A stretch of 64,000 nt of DNA from Cordylochernes scorpioides. Taxonomy: Eukaryota; Arthropoda; Arachnida; Pseudoscorpiones; Chernetidae. A model generated the notes under the pieces. The model was given only the letters and a program-made list of their open reading frames with translations, ran no database searches and was not told where the DNA came from. Both the position numbers and the translations under genes were made by a program. Positions 24,078 through 33,912 of this stretch are shown one piece after another; positions within the stretch are counted from its first letter, which is position 1, and each line of letters opens with the position of its first letter. The stretch is from contig CP092874.1 of assembly GCA_030710605.1 (NCBI GenBank), positions 73,535,044-73,599,043 of the forward strand. Reading direction: 5' to 3'.

Positions 24078-24602
24078 TTGAAATCAGATGATCGCCCCAG
24101 AATATTTAAAACAGACGGTTGGACATGCAATATTTGCGGGACAAGAATGGAGCCGGGGCTACATCACCATATACTCTCATGTATGGGGCTGAAAGACGAA
24201 CGAGAAGTGCTCCTCAGTGAAATAGGCCTTGAGGGACTCTCTTTGGAGCTCCTGTTGAATGAGGTGGTGAGAAACAGAGCTGGAGCGTTTGCGTTGTTCA
24301 AATTTTGGAAGACGGCTGTAGAGAAAAGAAAGCTATATACATAATCTAATTGATGTAAATAATTATATGTAAATAATCTTTGTCAGGACTAGAATGACGA
24401 ATCATGTATGGGACTTTGATTCCAGTAAAAGGTTTGTTGCTGCTGTTGTATATAGTCACAGTGTAGAAAATACTATACTATACCTACTACTTATAGGTTT
24501 CTCTCTGTATTCTTAGTTCTCTTATCTTCAATTACTCTGTAAACTGGCGAATCCTTTATAGGACGAGAGGTCCACAATAAAGGCTTTTGTTGTTGTTGTT
24601 AT
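24078..24602 (+). mobile_element. Non-LTR retrotransposon 3' end, family B
   Basis: ORF2 tail: WTCNICGTRMEPGLHHHILSC (Cys/His motif), then LLLNEVVRNRAGAFALFKF and KTAVEKRKLYT ending at 24344. The 3' UTR ends in a hairpin AGGAC-GAGA-GGTCC, AATAAAGGCTTTTG and (TTG)n at 24602. Same arrangement as 5185-5545 and 46411-47197. Sense is opposite to the host Duox intron. Confidence 0.75.
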
Positions 24603-25047
24603 ATTTGAAATCAACTCAGCGCACAAGACAAGGTCTGATGTCCAAATCTCTGTATTTGACATGACACGAGGTCTAAGATGCAGAGAAATTTGCCCGCACA
24701 AGATAACAATTCACAAATTAAAACAAACTTATTCTGATATTTAAACAACTAAAAAACTATTCTATAATTAAAAAATATATCTCTATTAACAAACTTTAGG
24801 TTCAGCACTTATATTAAATTATTGTATCTTGAAAATATAGATATTCTTAATAAAACTTTCTAAACACCGGAGAAATATTTAGGATATAAAAACGAATTTT
24901 TATTACTTCCAGTTTTCTATGAACAAACTTCCATCTTTATAACATTATCCTGCGACTACAACAATGGCCTCACACAAGGTGATTGGAAGCCCGTCGATTT
25001 AAAACCATCTTTGGATGGATGTCAAAAATATTTTTCTTTTATTTCAA

Positions 25048-25423
25048 TTTAAAGCGCTATGTCCTCCTAGGGACACTTGCGTTGACATACCCAAAATCTT
25101 TTGAAACGCTTTTATTTAGAAATTAACTCTGTTTAGCATAGTTTAAATTGAATAATTCTCTAATATATTGCATATTTTCATTCTAAAATAATCCTTAAAA
25201 CTATCTTCAATCTGTAAATTGTTTTCCTCGAATACACAAAATACTTTACAATTTGATTTCATTTAACTAAATTTGCATACCAACTTTGTACATATTTCAA
25301 TTGTGTTGATATATTTTCTCTTTTCATCTAACTTGCATACTAATTCTTGTACATTGTTCAAATATCTTTCTTTTCTTTTAATGTTTTGTTTATCTTTAAA
25401 GTGCAAGTGTCCCTAGGGGGACG
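25048..25423. mobile_element. Foldback made of two LINE 3' hairpins
   Basis: AAAGCGCTATGTCC at 25051 and its partner TGCAAGTGTCCCTAGGGGG near 25400 are opposite-facing copies of the 3' stem-loop described at 52291. AT-rich sequence lies between. The right copy is cut exactly where duplicated Duox exon sequence starts. Confidence 0.5.
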
Positions 25424-25610
25424 TCTGGCTTATACCCTGGGGATACATACGTGGATAAATTGGGAAAAAGAACCTAAGACCCTAATTTGATGGTATCCCT
25501 CAAATGCCTAGCCATATAAAGGAACCTCTGAGAAAACAGAAATTACTGGTCACCAAACCTATGTGTGTGGGGGGGCTGAGGAGAAATATAGATTTAGAAA
25601 TTTAATACAG
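25424..25610 (-). pseudogene. Duplicated 5' edge of a Duox exon with intron
   Basis: Bases 25424-25610 repeat 26056-26218: the first about 20 exon bases (GGTATAAGCCAGACGTCC on the minus strand), the CCCCAG acceptor and about 150 bases of intron, with roughly 85-90% identity by eye. The rest of the exon is missing. It lies between two true exons, so it is a possible decoy splice acceptor. Confidence 0.75.
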
Positions 25611-25680
25611 TTTCCTTTTTAAACGAAGCTAAATCCTGCTGCTCTATGTCGAAATAAAAGGGTTAAAGAATCTAACCAAC

Positions 25681-25777
25681 CTCTAACATCAGAGCAGAGT
25701 ACCGCATCTTCCCGTTCTGAGATTTGTGAGGCCAATCCTAGTAGAAGTTCTTCAATACCAGCTTCCATCAGTACCTC
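25681..25777 (-). CDS. Duox: Duox exon (peroxidase domain)
   Basis: 97-base exon, acceptor TTTGTTGCAG, donor GTTGGT (a weak but valid GT). It encodes EVLMEAGIEELLLGLASQ and ISEREDAVLCSDVR, then the first base of the Asp codon completed in the next exon (DKLFG). The LLxGLASQ...DVRDKLFG pattern is the region just before RGRDNG in Duox peroxidase domains. Separated by a 62-base intron from the exon upstream. Confidence 0.93.
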
Positions 25778-25839
25778 CTGCAACAAATGAACAAATCAAA
25801 CATTCATCTTTGTCAGAAAACAAGTGCTGGTGAACTTAC

Positions 25840-25918
25840 CTCAGCATTCCACCATGTAGTGCAGAGTCTGACGGCTGGGTAGCCACTGCGAGTCCTCCTG
25901 AAGTTACATTTCTTATCC
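25840..25918 (-). CDS. Duox: Duox exon (peroxidase domain)
   Basis: 79-base exon, acceptor TCTGCTTCCAG, donor GTAAGT. It encodes DKKCNFRRTRSGYPAVRL and CTTWWNAE. The TRSGYPAxRxCxxWW pattern is typical of arthropod Duox. The first base completes a CGG Arg codon from the upstream exon. Introns on both sides are only 59 and 62 bases. Confidence 0.93.
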
Positions 25919-25977
25919 CTGGAAGCAGATAGTTTTCTCAAGGCACCTGCCTATGGTCACGTCAGCGGGAAACCTAC

Positions 25978-26074
25978 CGGCGGTACAGACCAGGCGGGAT
26001 CATGGTGTGGCCGAAACGAAAAGCAGCCGATTGGAAGACATGGCTTACTCCGGGGTGGACGTCTGGCTTATACC
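25978..26074 (-). CDS. Duox: Duox exon with the proximal haem histidine
   Basis: 97-base exon, acceptor TGTCCCCAG, donor GTAGGT. It encodes G-YKPDVHPGVSHVFQSAAF followed by RFGHTMIPPGLYR. The His in FRFGHT matches the proximal haem ligand of animal haem peroxidases and is kept here. Phases fit both neighbours. A partial copy of its 5' edge lies at 25424-25610. Confidence 0.95.
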
Positions 26075-26308
26075 CTGGGGACACATGTGGATAAATTCGG
26101 CAGAAATACCCTAAGACCCTAATTTGATGGCATCCATCAAATTCCTAGCCATAAAGGAACCTCTGAGATAACAGGAATTACTGCCAACCAACCTATGGGC
26201 TGAGGAAAAATATAGATTCAAAAATTAGATAATAAAAAGGCATATATTAGATTGACTAAAAGTTACATAACACTATGCGGCGCTGAGTTTGTTTATACAA
26301 AAATGTAA

Positions 26309-26352
26309 TGCCTTGATAAAGGTTGGCGTTCAGCCCAACCGAAATATTGGCA
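26309..26352 (+). ncRNA. Hammerhead-like motif, family G
   Basis: TGCC, TTGATAA, hairpin AGGTTGGC-GTTCA-GCCCAACC, GAAA, TATT, GGCA. Helix I pairs fully and the GAAA box is intact; the core has T for C at its first position and A for the conserved G. Confidence 0.5.
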
Positions 26353-26519
26353 AATGAATCTTTTATTCAATCCAATATATACCTTTTTATTATCCAATGA
26401 TTTGAATATGGATTGCTCTATTTTCAGAAGATTTTAAAAATGTAAAACATTTTACCGATACAGTTTATTTTTTAAACAAAGCTATATCCTGCTGCTCTTA
26501 CTGCAATGAGAAAAATACT

Positions 26520-26715
26520 GGGTGAGTCTGACTCATCAGTGGTGAACACTCTTAGTTATTTCGATAGTGTAATTAAATCCAAACCTCTGGGAGGGTTCAC
26601 ACCACAGGCCCTCCCAATATTTTTGTCATTGCTGTAAGGTTCACAGTAGGTAACAATGCTGTTACCGAAACGTCACACACTATTTATTTGGATTTGGTCT
26701 TATTACCTTGTGTTT
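26520..26715 (+). repeat. Mosaic of two hammerhead-like repeat families
   Basis: 26520-26640 resembles the CTGATGAG repeat of 12560 in folded form. 26650-26715 is the 3' half of family P: GTTACC, GAAA, CGTC, ACACAC, then GGATTTGGTCTTATTACC. Here the GAAA box is canonical but the 5' core is lost. Confidence 0.45.
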
Positions 26716-26723
26716 ATAATCTA

Positions 26724-26995
26724 CTAGCCGAATGACCCGGGCAACGCCCGGGGTTTACCCGATTAAATGCTTTTATTCAAATACTATTCGTTACAATTAT
26801 AAATTGGCGCCGTGGATGTCATTCTTGTATAATATATAAATGAGTTTTAAAAATTGTAAAAAAAAAAAAAATGCATCGGCCGGGAATCGAACCCGGGGCG
26901 CCCGCGTGGCAAGCGAGCATTCTACCACTGAACCAAAAGCAAACGGTGACAGAATTAAGAACGCATGACGCTGATAATTGTATACATTAATAACC
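26724..26995 (-). mobile_element. Helitron, non-autonomous, carrying a tRNA-Gly
   Basis: 3' end (minus strand) at 26724: hairpin CCCGGGCGTTGCCCGGG, GGCTAG, then T. Internal sequence (AATTGGCGCC, CTGTCACCGTTTGC) matches the copies at 28176 and 45422. No coding sequence. Confidence 0.65.
26873..26940 (-). pseudogene. tRNA-Gly(GCC) inside a Helitron
   Basis: Minus strand: GGTTCAGTGGTAGAATGCTC, anticodon loop TTGCCAC, T-arm CCGGG-TTCGATT-CCCGG, 3' acceptor CCGATGC, then a T-run. The 5' acceptor strand is GCTTTTG, not GCATCGG, and two bases shorter, so the acceptor stem fails. A and B boxes are intact, so transcription may persist. Confidence 0.75.
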
Positions 26996-27614
26996 CAAAT
27001 TGTACCTTATTATATGGATGTCTATTAAGGCGTATATTAGAGAGATACATTAGGGTATAAATGTTGTCATATTCCTAAATGTTCTAAGAGGAAGTATAAA
27101 TAAATCAAACTAGACAGGAAGTCGCGTCTTGGACTTGACATGGTATGAGCGCTCATTATTGAAATAAGCAGAGAGCAGAAACGTAATAAGAAGACACACT
27201 GTTCTACAGTAGTTCATTAGTGAAAATTGGAGTCAGTCTACTGGTTAACAGTGGACATAATCACGTAGAGCAGTATCTACAGTTACAGATGAATTTACCC
27301 AGCTATAATGTCTACCTAATATTCCTTCTAACATTTCCTCTTCGGCTTAGATTCACTAATTTCTTTTTCTCGTGAGAACATCTTAGCATAGGAAACAAAT
27401 TAATTTACAATACATATCGAAGGCCGAAAATCAATGTTTAAATATTTATACAAAGAGTACAATGTCTAAAGCCAGAGCGCACACAAGAATATATTCTTGG
27501 ATACAATAGTTTGTATTTCTTAACGTAGTAACTAGATTGTGTTAAAAGGTGTCTTAGAAATAACGCAAAATAATTCGAAGGTCTTCAATAAAACATTACA
27601 TTGTTCTATTGAAT

Positions 27615-27739
27615 AAAATTAATCATTTCTCCAGGGAAAAGTGTCTTTTCATTTTTTTTTTTAGTTTTCGGGCACATTCGCCCTCCTACAGGAAAAAAAA
27701 CCTGAAAATACACTTTTTCCTGGAGGAATGATTAATTTT
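27615..27739. repeat. Foldback with hammerhead-like motif, family E
   Basis: Outer arms AAAATTAATCATT/AATGATTAATTTT and CTCCAGG/CCTGGAG. Inside on the minus strand (27655-27700): T-run, CTGTAGG, hairpin AGGGC-GAATG-TGCCC, GAAA, ACTA, A-run. Helix I is a T-run pairing with an A-run. Confidence 0.5.
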
Positions 27740-27899
27740 ACACAATATTGGTCCAAGAGGTTATTTTATAGACCTTGTTCTATGTCTAAAGCCATAGTAC
27801 TAAGGAATAGAGTCTAAAATACAGTAGCTTCTAATTCTCTACGTAGATAAAATAAATTGTGCTGCACAGGGTATCGTATTACGGGAGAGGTCTACTTAC

Positions 27900-27960
27900 C
27901 AGCATAAGGACTGACATCTTCTTTCAGCAACACAGGAAGGTATTCGTACAAGATGATGTT
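27900..27960 (-). CDS. Duox: Duox exon (peroxidase domain), most upstream found
   Basis: 61-base exon, acceptor TTTGTGGCAG, donor GTAAGT. It encodes NIILYEYLPVLLKEDVSPYA plus the first base of a Gly codon completed at 26074. The (Q)NIxLYEYLPxLL block precedes the haem-ligand region in Duox and related peroxidases. The exons before it (distal haem and calcium site, N-terminus, signal peptide) were looked for on the minus strand to 64000 and not recognised, so they may lie further right or in the second gap. Confidence 0.92.
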
Positions 27961-28175
27961 CTGCCACAAACATCGATAAACTGAGTTGGATGAAGAATTG
28001 TGAAGTAGGATTCAATGTTAATATAATCTAACACACAATCGACTATACCAATTCAAAAGCTTTCATACTCTTTACACGAACATGTAGAATTCCGAAGTTA
28101 TATCAAATTGACATGTTAACTATTAACGTACGTCTATATCGATCAGATATTTTGTAAATTGAGTATATAAGAACA

Positions 28176-28600
28176 CTAGCCGAATGACCCGGGCAACGCC
28201 CGTGTTTTACCCGATTGAATGTTTTGATTCAAATACTATTTGTTACAATTATAATTTGGCGCCTTAAATAAATGCATATATTAGTTAATAACTATAGCCT
28301 ATGTGCTTTATCTGTCTATGTACTGTTGGCTTCCGTAGGCGTCTCTTACTGGGAAAAAGAAAGAGAGGATTCCATTTAGTTATTAACTAATATATGCATT
28401 TATTTAAGGAGCGACCCGCTCTAACACAATAGTTACAAAAACCAAAAGCGAGTGGGGCAAAGTCAAAAACAAAGTGTCTCGCGCAGTGGCGGCGCCATCG
28501 TAGCGGACCAATAGGAGAGCGCCATTCCAAAAAAAAAAAAAAAAAAAAAGCAAACGGTGACAGAGATGAAGACATGACGCATGACGCTCGTAACTGTATA
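28176..28600 (-). mobile_element. Helitron, non-autonomous, with nested MITE
   Basis: 3' end at 28176 (CTAG before T, hairpin GGGCGTTGCCCGGG). Shares AATTGGCGCC and CTGTCACCGTTTGC with 26724. Where the 26724 copy holds the tRNA-Gly, this copy has only a long T-run (minus strand). Confidence 0.65.
28264..28407. mobile_element. MITE with 31-bp perfect inverted ends
   Basis: TTAAATAAATGCATATATTA... and its exact inverse bound a 144-base insert within the Helitron. The same insert is at 45513-45656 and absent from the 26724 copy. Confidence 0.65.
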
Positions 28601-28718
28601 TATAATGTTGACATTAATTCTGAAGAGATTCAAAAGAAATTTTAACCGAGACAAGCGACATCAAACTTGCAAAGCTCTCAGATTCCGTGCGAAGTCAGAT
28701 TAACAATAATTTCTATTA

Positions 28719-28831
28719 TGAAAAAGGCATTTCCTTATCGTGAAACTGAAAGTTTCTGATGGCTTGCGTCATCTATCGGAATAAAGCCATCAGCAACTTT
28801 CAGTTGCACGATAAGGAGATGCCTTTTTCAT
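28719..28831. repeat. Foldback of the GATGGC/GCAACT repeat
   Basis: Inverted arms carrying ATCTCCTTATCGTG and AACTGAAAGTT; the unit is the 3' part of the repeat at 48016-48215 (hairpins GATGGC-GCAA-GCCATC and GCAACT-TTC-AGTTGC). Confidence 0.6.
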
Positions 28832-29187
28832 AACTTATGCACCTTATCCCAGTACAATATCACATTTGTACTATTTTTTTCACAATATTTTTTATATTCG
28901 ACTCAAAAGAAACTTCATAAGAGTACAAACATCTATGACACTTGGTCAGCAAGAAGACGACTACACCAACTCACCAAACATTTACATTCAAACAAACGAC
29001 CTATTAATATTTTTCATTAAAACAACATTCCATTAATCTTGAATACATTTTGCTGAAGGAGAAGCATAAAAATAAATTAATTCAGTATTTGTTGATCTAC
29101 ATCATGTTTTCTACACGAAAAATGGGTAGATAATGATAAGAAAGAGAGTTTTGTAATTTAAGATGGTATAATTAAAGAGATCCATGT

Positions 29188-29356
29188 TTCGAAACTATTA
29201 TAGACGCGTATGATTCTTTTAAAAAAATAAACAATTTCTACTGCTCTTTTGCAATGGAAAAATTAATAGGAGGGCCTGGCTCATCAGTGGTGCAGTAAGG
29301 GCAGTAGAAATTGCTTGTTTTTAAAAAGAATCATACGCGTCTATAATAGTTTCGAA
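29188..29356. repeat. Foldback repeat
   Basis: Arms TTTCGAAACTATTATAGACG and their inverse, 50-60 bases each, around an inner block with GGCTCATCAGTGGTG, related to 12560 and 43532. Confidence 0.6.
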
Positions 29357-29638
29357 TTTTGATAACAGATGGCACGCTAATGCATCATAAGATTCATGTT
29401 TGGACCAGAGGTACCAGAATGCCTCTTTATGTACTGACTGTCAGGAAGGACTAAGGCTTTCAAGGATTTCCAATCTTATGCCATGAAGATGGATGTAAGG
29501 AAATTTTCCTAGAAATTCTTTGGTGGAAAATTTCCTGTTACCTACTTCTGTAGATGGGTGGTGACATCCCTGATATGTTTATAAATGTGGAAGATTTTAG
29601 TCTATTTATAGATGGTATAGGTACTCTTTAGATAGACA

Positions 29639-29750
29639 GTAGAAGTTGTATAATTCTAACGCCTTTAATTCCAATATTTATCTTGCTACCTAGAATTTCC
29701 TATAATTAGAATTTCCGATTTTAATTCGAATTTTTGGAGAATTCGTTTTT
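29639..29750. mobile_element. Possible pogo-type MITE fragment
   Basis: CAGTAGAAGTTGTATAATT... resembles 47522-47640 and the ends of pogo/Tigger elements. Only one end is seen. Confidence 0.35.
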
Positions 29751-29831
29751 TTTTTGGTCCCCCTTTTGAGCGTGCTATCTTCAAGAAAAATTTGTAAAAT
29801 TTTCCACATTCTTTTTTCATATATAAATTTC

Positions 29832-29990
29832 ATAAATAGTGTGTGGCGTTTAGGAAACAGTGTTATTACCATCTTCAGACAAAAGTGCTGAAGCATTCTG
29901 TGCTGCACATTCAACACTTTGTCTGAAGATGGTAAGCTGTTACCTAAACGTCACATACTATTTATTTGAATTTGGTCTTATTACCTTGTA
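29832..29990. repeat. Inverted dimer of family P hammerhead-like repeat
   Basis: The plus arm at 29918-29960 has TTTGT, CTGAAGA, hairpin TGGTAA-GCTG-TTACC, TAAA, CGTC, ACA. The minus arm (29836-29893) has the same parts inverted, with core CTGAAGA. The two arms share a short spacer. Confidence 0.6.
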
Positions 29991-30464
29991 TCTACAATTG
30001 TGTTTTTTTTTTTAAATACCCTCACACCATGGTTTTTCTCAATATTACCAGCTATATAAACTGTATAAGCCACATATACAATAATACAGCGGTCTGGTAG
30101 GTTCATCAAGAATGAACAAAAGTTTCCATAATATTTTAAATTGCAGAAACTGGCAGCATAAATTATTTTAGATGAGTAAACAAAATCGCGCGAAAACAAT
30201 TTCCAATCTCTCTATATAAGCTCAACTTGATCAACTTTCTCTCTCCACAATACTAATTATTACAGGTAACTTCATTAAATCAACTTCCATCATTGCTTAA
30301 CATACTGTTAATAACTACCTTGCGATTCATTCTATCTGCTTATGTTGTTGCTTATTTGTTTAATGTTTAATGTGGTATATGTTTATTCAATGCTCTTTTT
30401 CTTAATTGTTTATTTTCCTTTTGATAATTCTGTTACCTACTCTACTACAATATGAATTATTGTA

Positions 30465-30535
30465 AATAGTTTCACGCGCAATTATCCAGATCGGATATAG
30501 CGTGTCTTATTTGCATTGGTAATAATAATAATCTC
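30465..30535 (+). mobile_element. Non-LTR retrotransposon 3' stem-loop only
   Basis: ACGCGCAAT-TATCC-AGAT-CGGATA-TAGCGT at 30473-30507 matches the 52291 hairpin pattern with different stem bases. (AAT)n follows. No coding part found upstream. Confidence 0.5.
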
Positions 30536-30942
30536 TCTTTATATAGACAATTAAAAATAAAAAATTATTGACATTTTGGCAATTACATAGGTGCAGAGTA
30601 TGTAAAATTAATATAATGATTTGATGATGTGAGAAATCAACATATAGAGGTTATGTACAAGGTACCACTCTTAATGACAAAGGCATTCTACTTCACCCAG
30701 TCATGGTGGTTGTCTAACAGACACCATCAAGGGGTCACAACGTAATAAACGTAAATCACAAACATGGCCGATCATATGATGGCGTGGTCCTCGAGACCCA
30801 CCGAAAAGGTCCATTACTGCAGATTCAGCGGCTACCCTATTTATTTATTTATGCTTATGAGGTGATACAGCAGCGTATTTACAATTAGAGAGGAGACAAA
30901 ATGAATTAAATCTAGAAAAAAGAAGTGAGGACATATCGGTCA

Positions 30943-31392
30943 TTAAAGTCTGAGAGGCAAGGCCTTCAGCCAGTTCAGGGCTTCCGGGGTGACAGAATGG
31001 AGATTGGAGATTCCTCCATTGAATTTGTACAGCGGGCAGTCATCTAGTATATGGGACATTGATTGTGGGACGTTGCAGGCACAATTTGGATCTTTGGTGT
31101 TGCCCCATAACTTCATCAGCTCAGCACACCTTCCCTGACCTGTCCTAAAGCGGTTTAGAAGCACCCATTCTCGTCGAGGGAGGGAAAAACCTGGGATCTT
31201 GACACTTGGGCTTGTGATGAGGTTCTTGTTTGGGATATCGGAGCTGATCCAGGAATTTGTCCATGCTTCTGAGATATTAAAATTTTGGGAGAGAAGTTGG
31301 TTTCCTCTGGACCATATCGGCTTCCTTGATTTTAGTCTATGATTTGGGGGAGACTGTAGGATAGGGTTAATTTCGAGGTCGGGTGAATCCAA
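30943..31392 (-). mobile_element. Non-LTR retrotransposon ORF2 C-terminal fragment
   Basis: 149-residue open frame on the minus strand. It contains LPRREWVLLNRFRTGQGRC followed by CACNVPQSMSHILDDCPLY, the terminal Cys/His motif region of Jockey/I-type ORF2 proteins, and ends LNWLKALPLRL. The N-terminal endonuclease and RT are missing. This copy is the best-preserved LINE fragment in the window. Confidence 0.75.
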
Positions 31393-31751
31393 GAGTTTTG
31401 GCTACCCTATGATGGATAAATATAGATAGACTAAGGACTTGTTTAGTTAATTGTTAACAGACCTTCCTAGTTTCTTTCCTAGTTTAATCTACCAGGCTCT
31501 TCCTTTGCCCAATATGCTAACATTCTCAGAAACTTGAATGTAATTCTTGGGGATGATAGATCATGCAATTTTAAAGGAGGCTTTTGTGATTATAGGGTTG
31601 AAACACAATCTTTAGTTTCAATCGCAACTCTCAAGCTTAAAGTGGAATACTGAAAAGAGAGACAAAGGTCTGTGAGGTATAACTGGCTAAAGTTATCTAG
31701 GGATGGTACATTGCCTTGAAGAATTAACGAAGAAATAAGATGTTCTCACAG

Positions 31752-31950
31752 ATGTGGTCCATCACTTGGCACCTCGGGACCTTGGAGACAGTTGGAGCAT
31801 TGTGTGCGACACGAACGGCCGGCCACCTGGCGGTGCCGAGTCCGTCGCTCTCCATCTCTCTCTGGTTGCCTGGGTCCTTTCTCTTCCAATTTGTGGTGTG
31901 ATTATTTCTCTTTCCCCACATTATTATCATATTGCCACATTGAAAGTCGA
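31752..31950 (+). other. Possible exon with a hydrophobic C-terminus
   Basis: A GC-rich island after TGTTCTCACAG reads VVHHLAPRDLGDSWSIVCD and TNGRPPGGAESVALHLSLVA, then a hydrophobic stretch WVLSLPICGVIISL. This could be the end of a membrane or GPI-anchored protein. The minus strand is also open. No family recognised. It lies in AT-rich DNA, so its composition is unusual. Confidence 0.3.
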
Positions 31951-32416
31951 CAGGATCTTATCACATTGAAAGTCGACAGGATCATATCACATATATGTAA
32001 CAATGCACCGACAATACTAAAATACATACCAGAAACTCCCCATCTAGTGTGTAGAAGACGGTACAGATCCTTGAAGACATCAACAAAAAATAACTCCACC
32101 ATATTTCGTTCTTTCAGCTGAATAGTCAGTAAATGGTGATGAGCGTTTCGAAAAATGTCAAAGATTATCCATTAATCAGCATAGTTTTTGAAAAAGGTAC
32201 AAAACTTTGAAAACCTAAAAACAGCAAGATATACCAGAAATCATCTACCAAGCACTATGATATTCAGAAATAGTACCGAGCTTCGAAGACACAAAACACA
32301 ACAGAAAGAGAGAATACCATATGTTCTATAGAAGAATAAATTCCAGAAATGGTACTGAGCCTTGAAGGCATCACCACAATAGAGTGATAAGGCACAATTT
32401 GGATTATAGATTATAA

Positions 32417-32607
32417 ACACAAGGTAATAAGACCAAATCCAAAAAAATAAATAGTGTGTGGTGTTTAGGTAACAGTGTTATTACCATCTTCAGACAAAAG
32501 TGCTGAAGCATTCTGTGCTGCACATTCAACACTTTTGTCTGAAGATGGTAAGCTGTTACCTAAACGTCACATACTATTTATTTGAATTTGGTCTTTTTAC
32601 CTTGTAT
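32417..32607. repeat. Inverted dimer of family P hammerhead-like repeat
   Basis: Near-identical to 29832-29990 but with full outer arms (AAGGTAATAAGACCAAAT and its inverse). Plus core CTGAAGA at 32539-32545; minus core CTGAAGA at 32493-32487. Both GAAA boxes read TAAA. Confidence 0.65.
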
Positions 32608-33148
32608 TTACAATAGAAAGAAATATATCCTAGATTATTCATTCATCTGCTAAATCCAGAGGTGGTACAGAATAGTGAAGACCTGAGCAAATAGTCAACG
32701 TTCTTCAAAAGTCATTTATATTCAGATCCAGGTCTCAGTTGTCATAGATTCCAGGATCTGTCCAAGATGGATCACCAACCATTTAGGAAATATAATCCCT
32801 CCCTATGTAATTAAATAAGTTACTGCATTCAGAATAGGTAAATAGAAGCTTTGAAGTCTTCTAATTCATGTATTCTGTGGACTACAATGGCGGATAATCC
32901 CACCACTTAACCCTCTTTTTCTACACTTCAAGATTCCTTTCTATTGGCTATTGATCGTAGACACTCAGACGAAAAGATTTCATTTGAAAGAATTATTAAA
33001 GTTCTATCGATAGTTAAAAGTTTGACCAATATCGGGATTTTTGTTCATAATCCCCTATATTCTTTTATACTTAGTCTAATAATTTTTAAATTATTGAATA
33101 TACAGGTTTTTCTAATCTCTATCATGGATATATATATATATATCAATT

Positions 33149-33438
33149 AAAAAGACATATATTGGATCAAAATATAATTTATTTTACCAATATTTCAGTT
33201 GGCTGAACGCGAACCTTTTTCAAGGTATTATAACATATTAATGTGTGTTAACAACAAACTCTCTATAGTAATTAATAATAAATATAATAACTCAATAATA
33301 ATTCTATTGACGTTATCTGGCGCTGAGTTTGTTGTTGACACACATTAATATGTTATAATACCTAGATAAAGGTTGGCTTTCAGCCAATTGAAATATTGGT
33401 AAAATAAATTATATTTTGACCCAATATAGGCGTTTTAA
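33149..33438. repeat. Inverted dimer of family G hammerhead-like repeat
   Basis: Plus arm 33359-33401: TACC, TAGATAA, hairpin AGGTTGGC-TTTCA-GCCAATT, GAAA, TATT, GGTA. Minus arm 33227-33185: TACC, TTGAAAA, hairpin, GAAA, TATT, GGTA. Helix I is TACC/GGTA, in place of TGCC/GGCA at 11935 and 26309: a compensatory change. Confidence 0.6.
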
Positions 33439-33912
33439 TTGAAGACTGATGGATTGCTCTATTTCCAATATATATATATGTTATATAAAGATATTATTTA
33501 AAATGTTATATTAAGATATTATTTTATTTAAAATTATATTTCATCGATTCAAATACTCTGTTTAAATCGACCGCCAGAGGTCACGCTTTCTCTATAAATA
33601 CTCATTGTTGTTGTTCCCCGTTGGCCGGCTCAACCTTTTGTACATTATGTAAATAAGCTTTTCATTTTTATTCTTACGCCTTAAGCCAGGCAGTACTTTT
33701 ACCAATTTATGTTTATCCTATAGCTCAATTAAAACAATCTCTTATCAAAACTATTTTTGTTATTATACTTTCAAGATTCTGGCCAATACCATTTAGTCCT
33801 AAAAAAGAACCAGCAAATAACTCCATGGCATAATCCTCAACATGATCTAAATTCACGCAGAAAATCTCTTTTTTCATATTAGAATCTCTTTCTTTATAAA
33901 ATATATACATAT

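Noticed and set aside
928-27960. Two convergent Duox paralogues
   Set aside because: Each block lacks just what the other has and they meet at a 100-N gap, so one broken gene is simpler.
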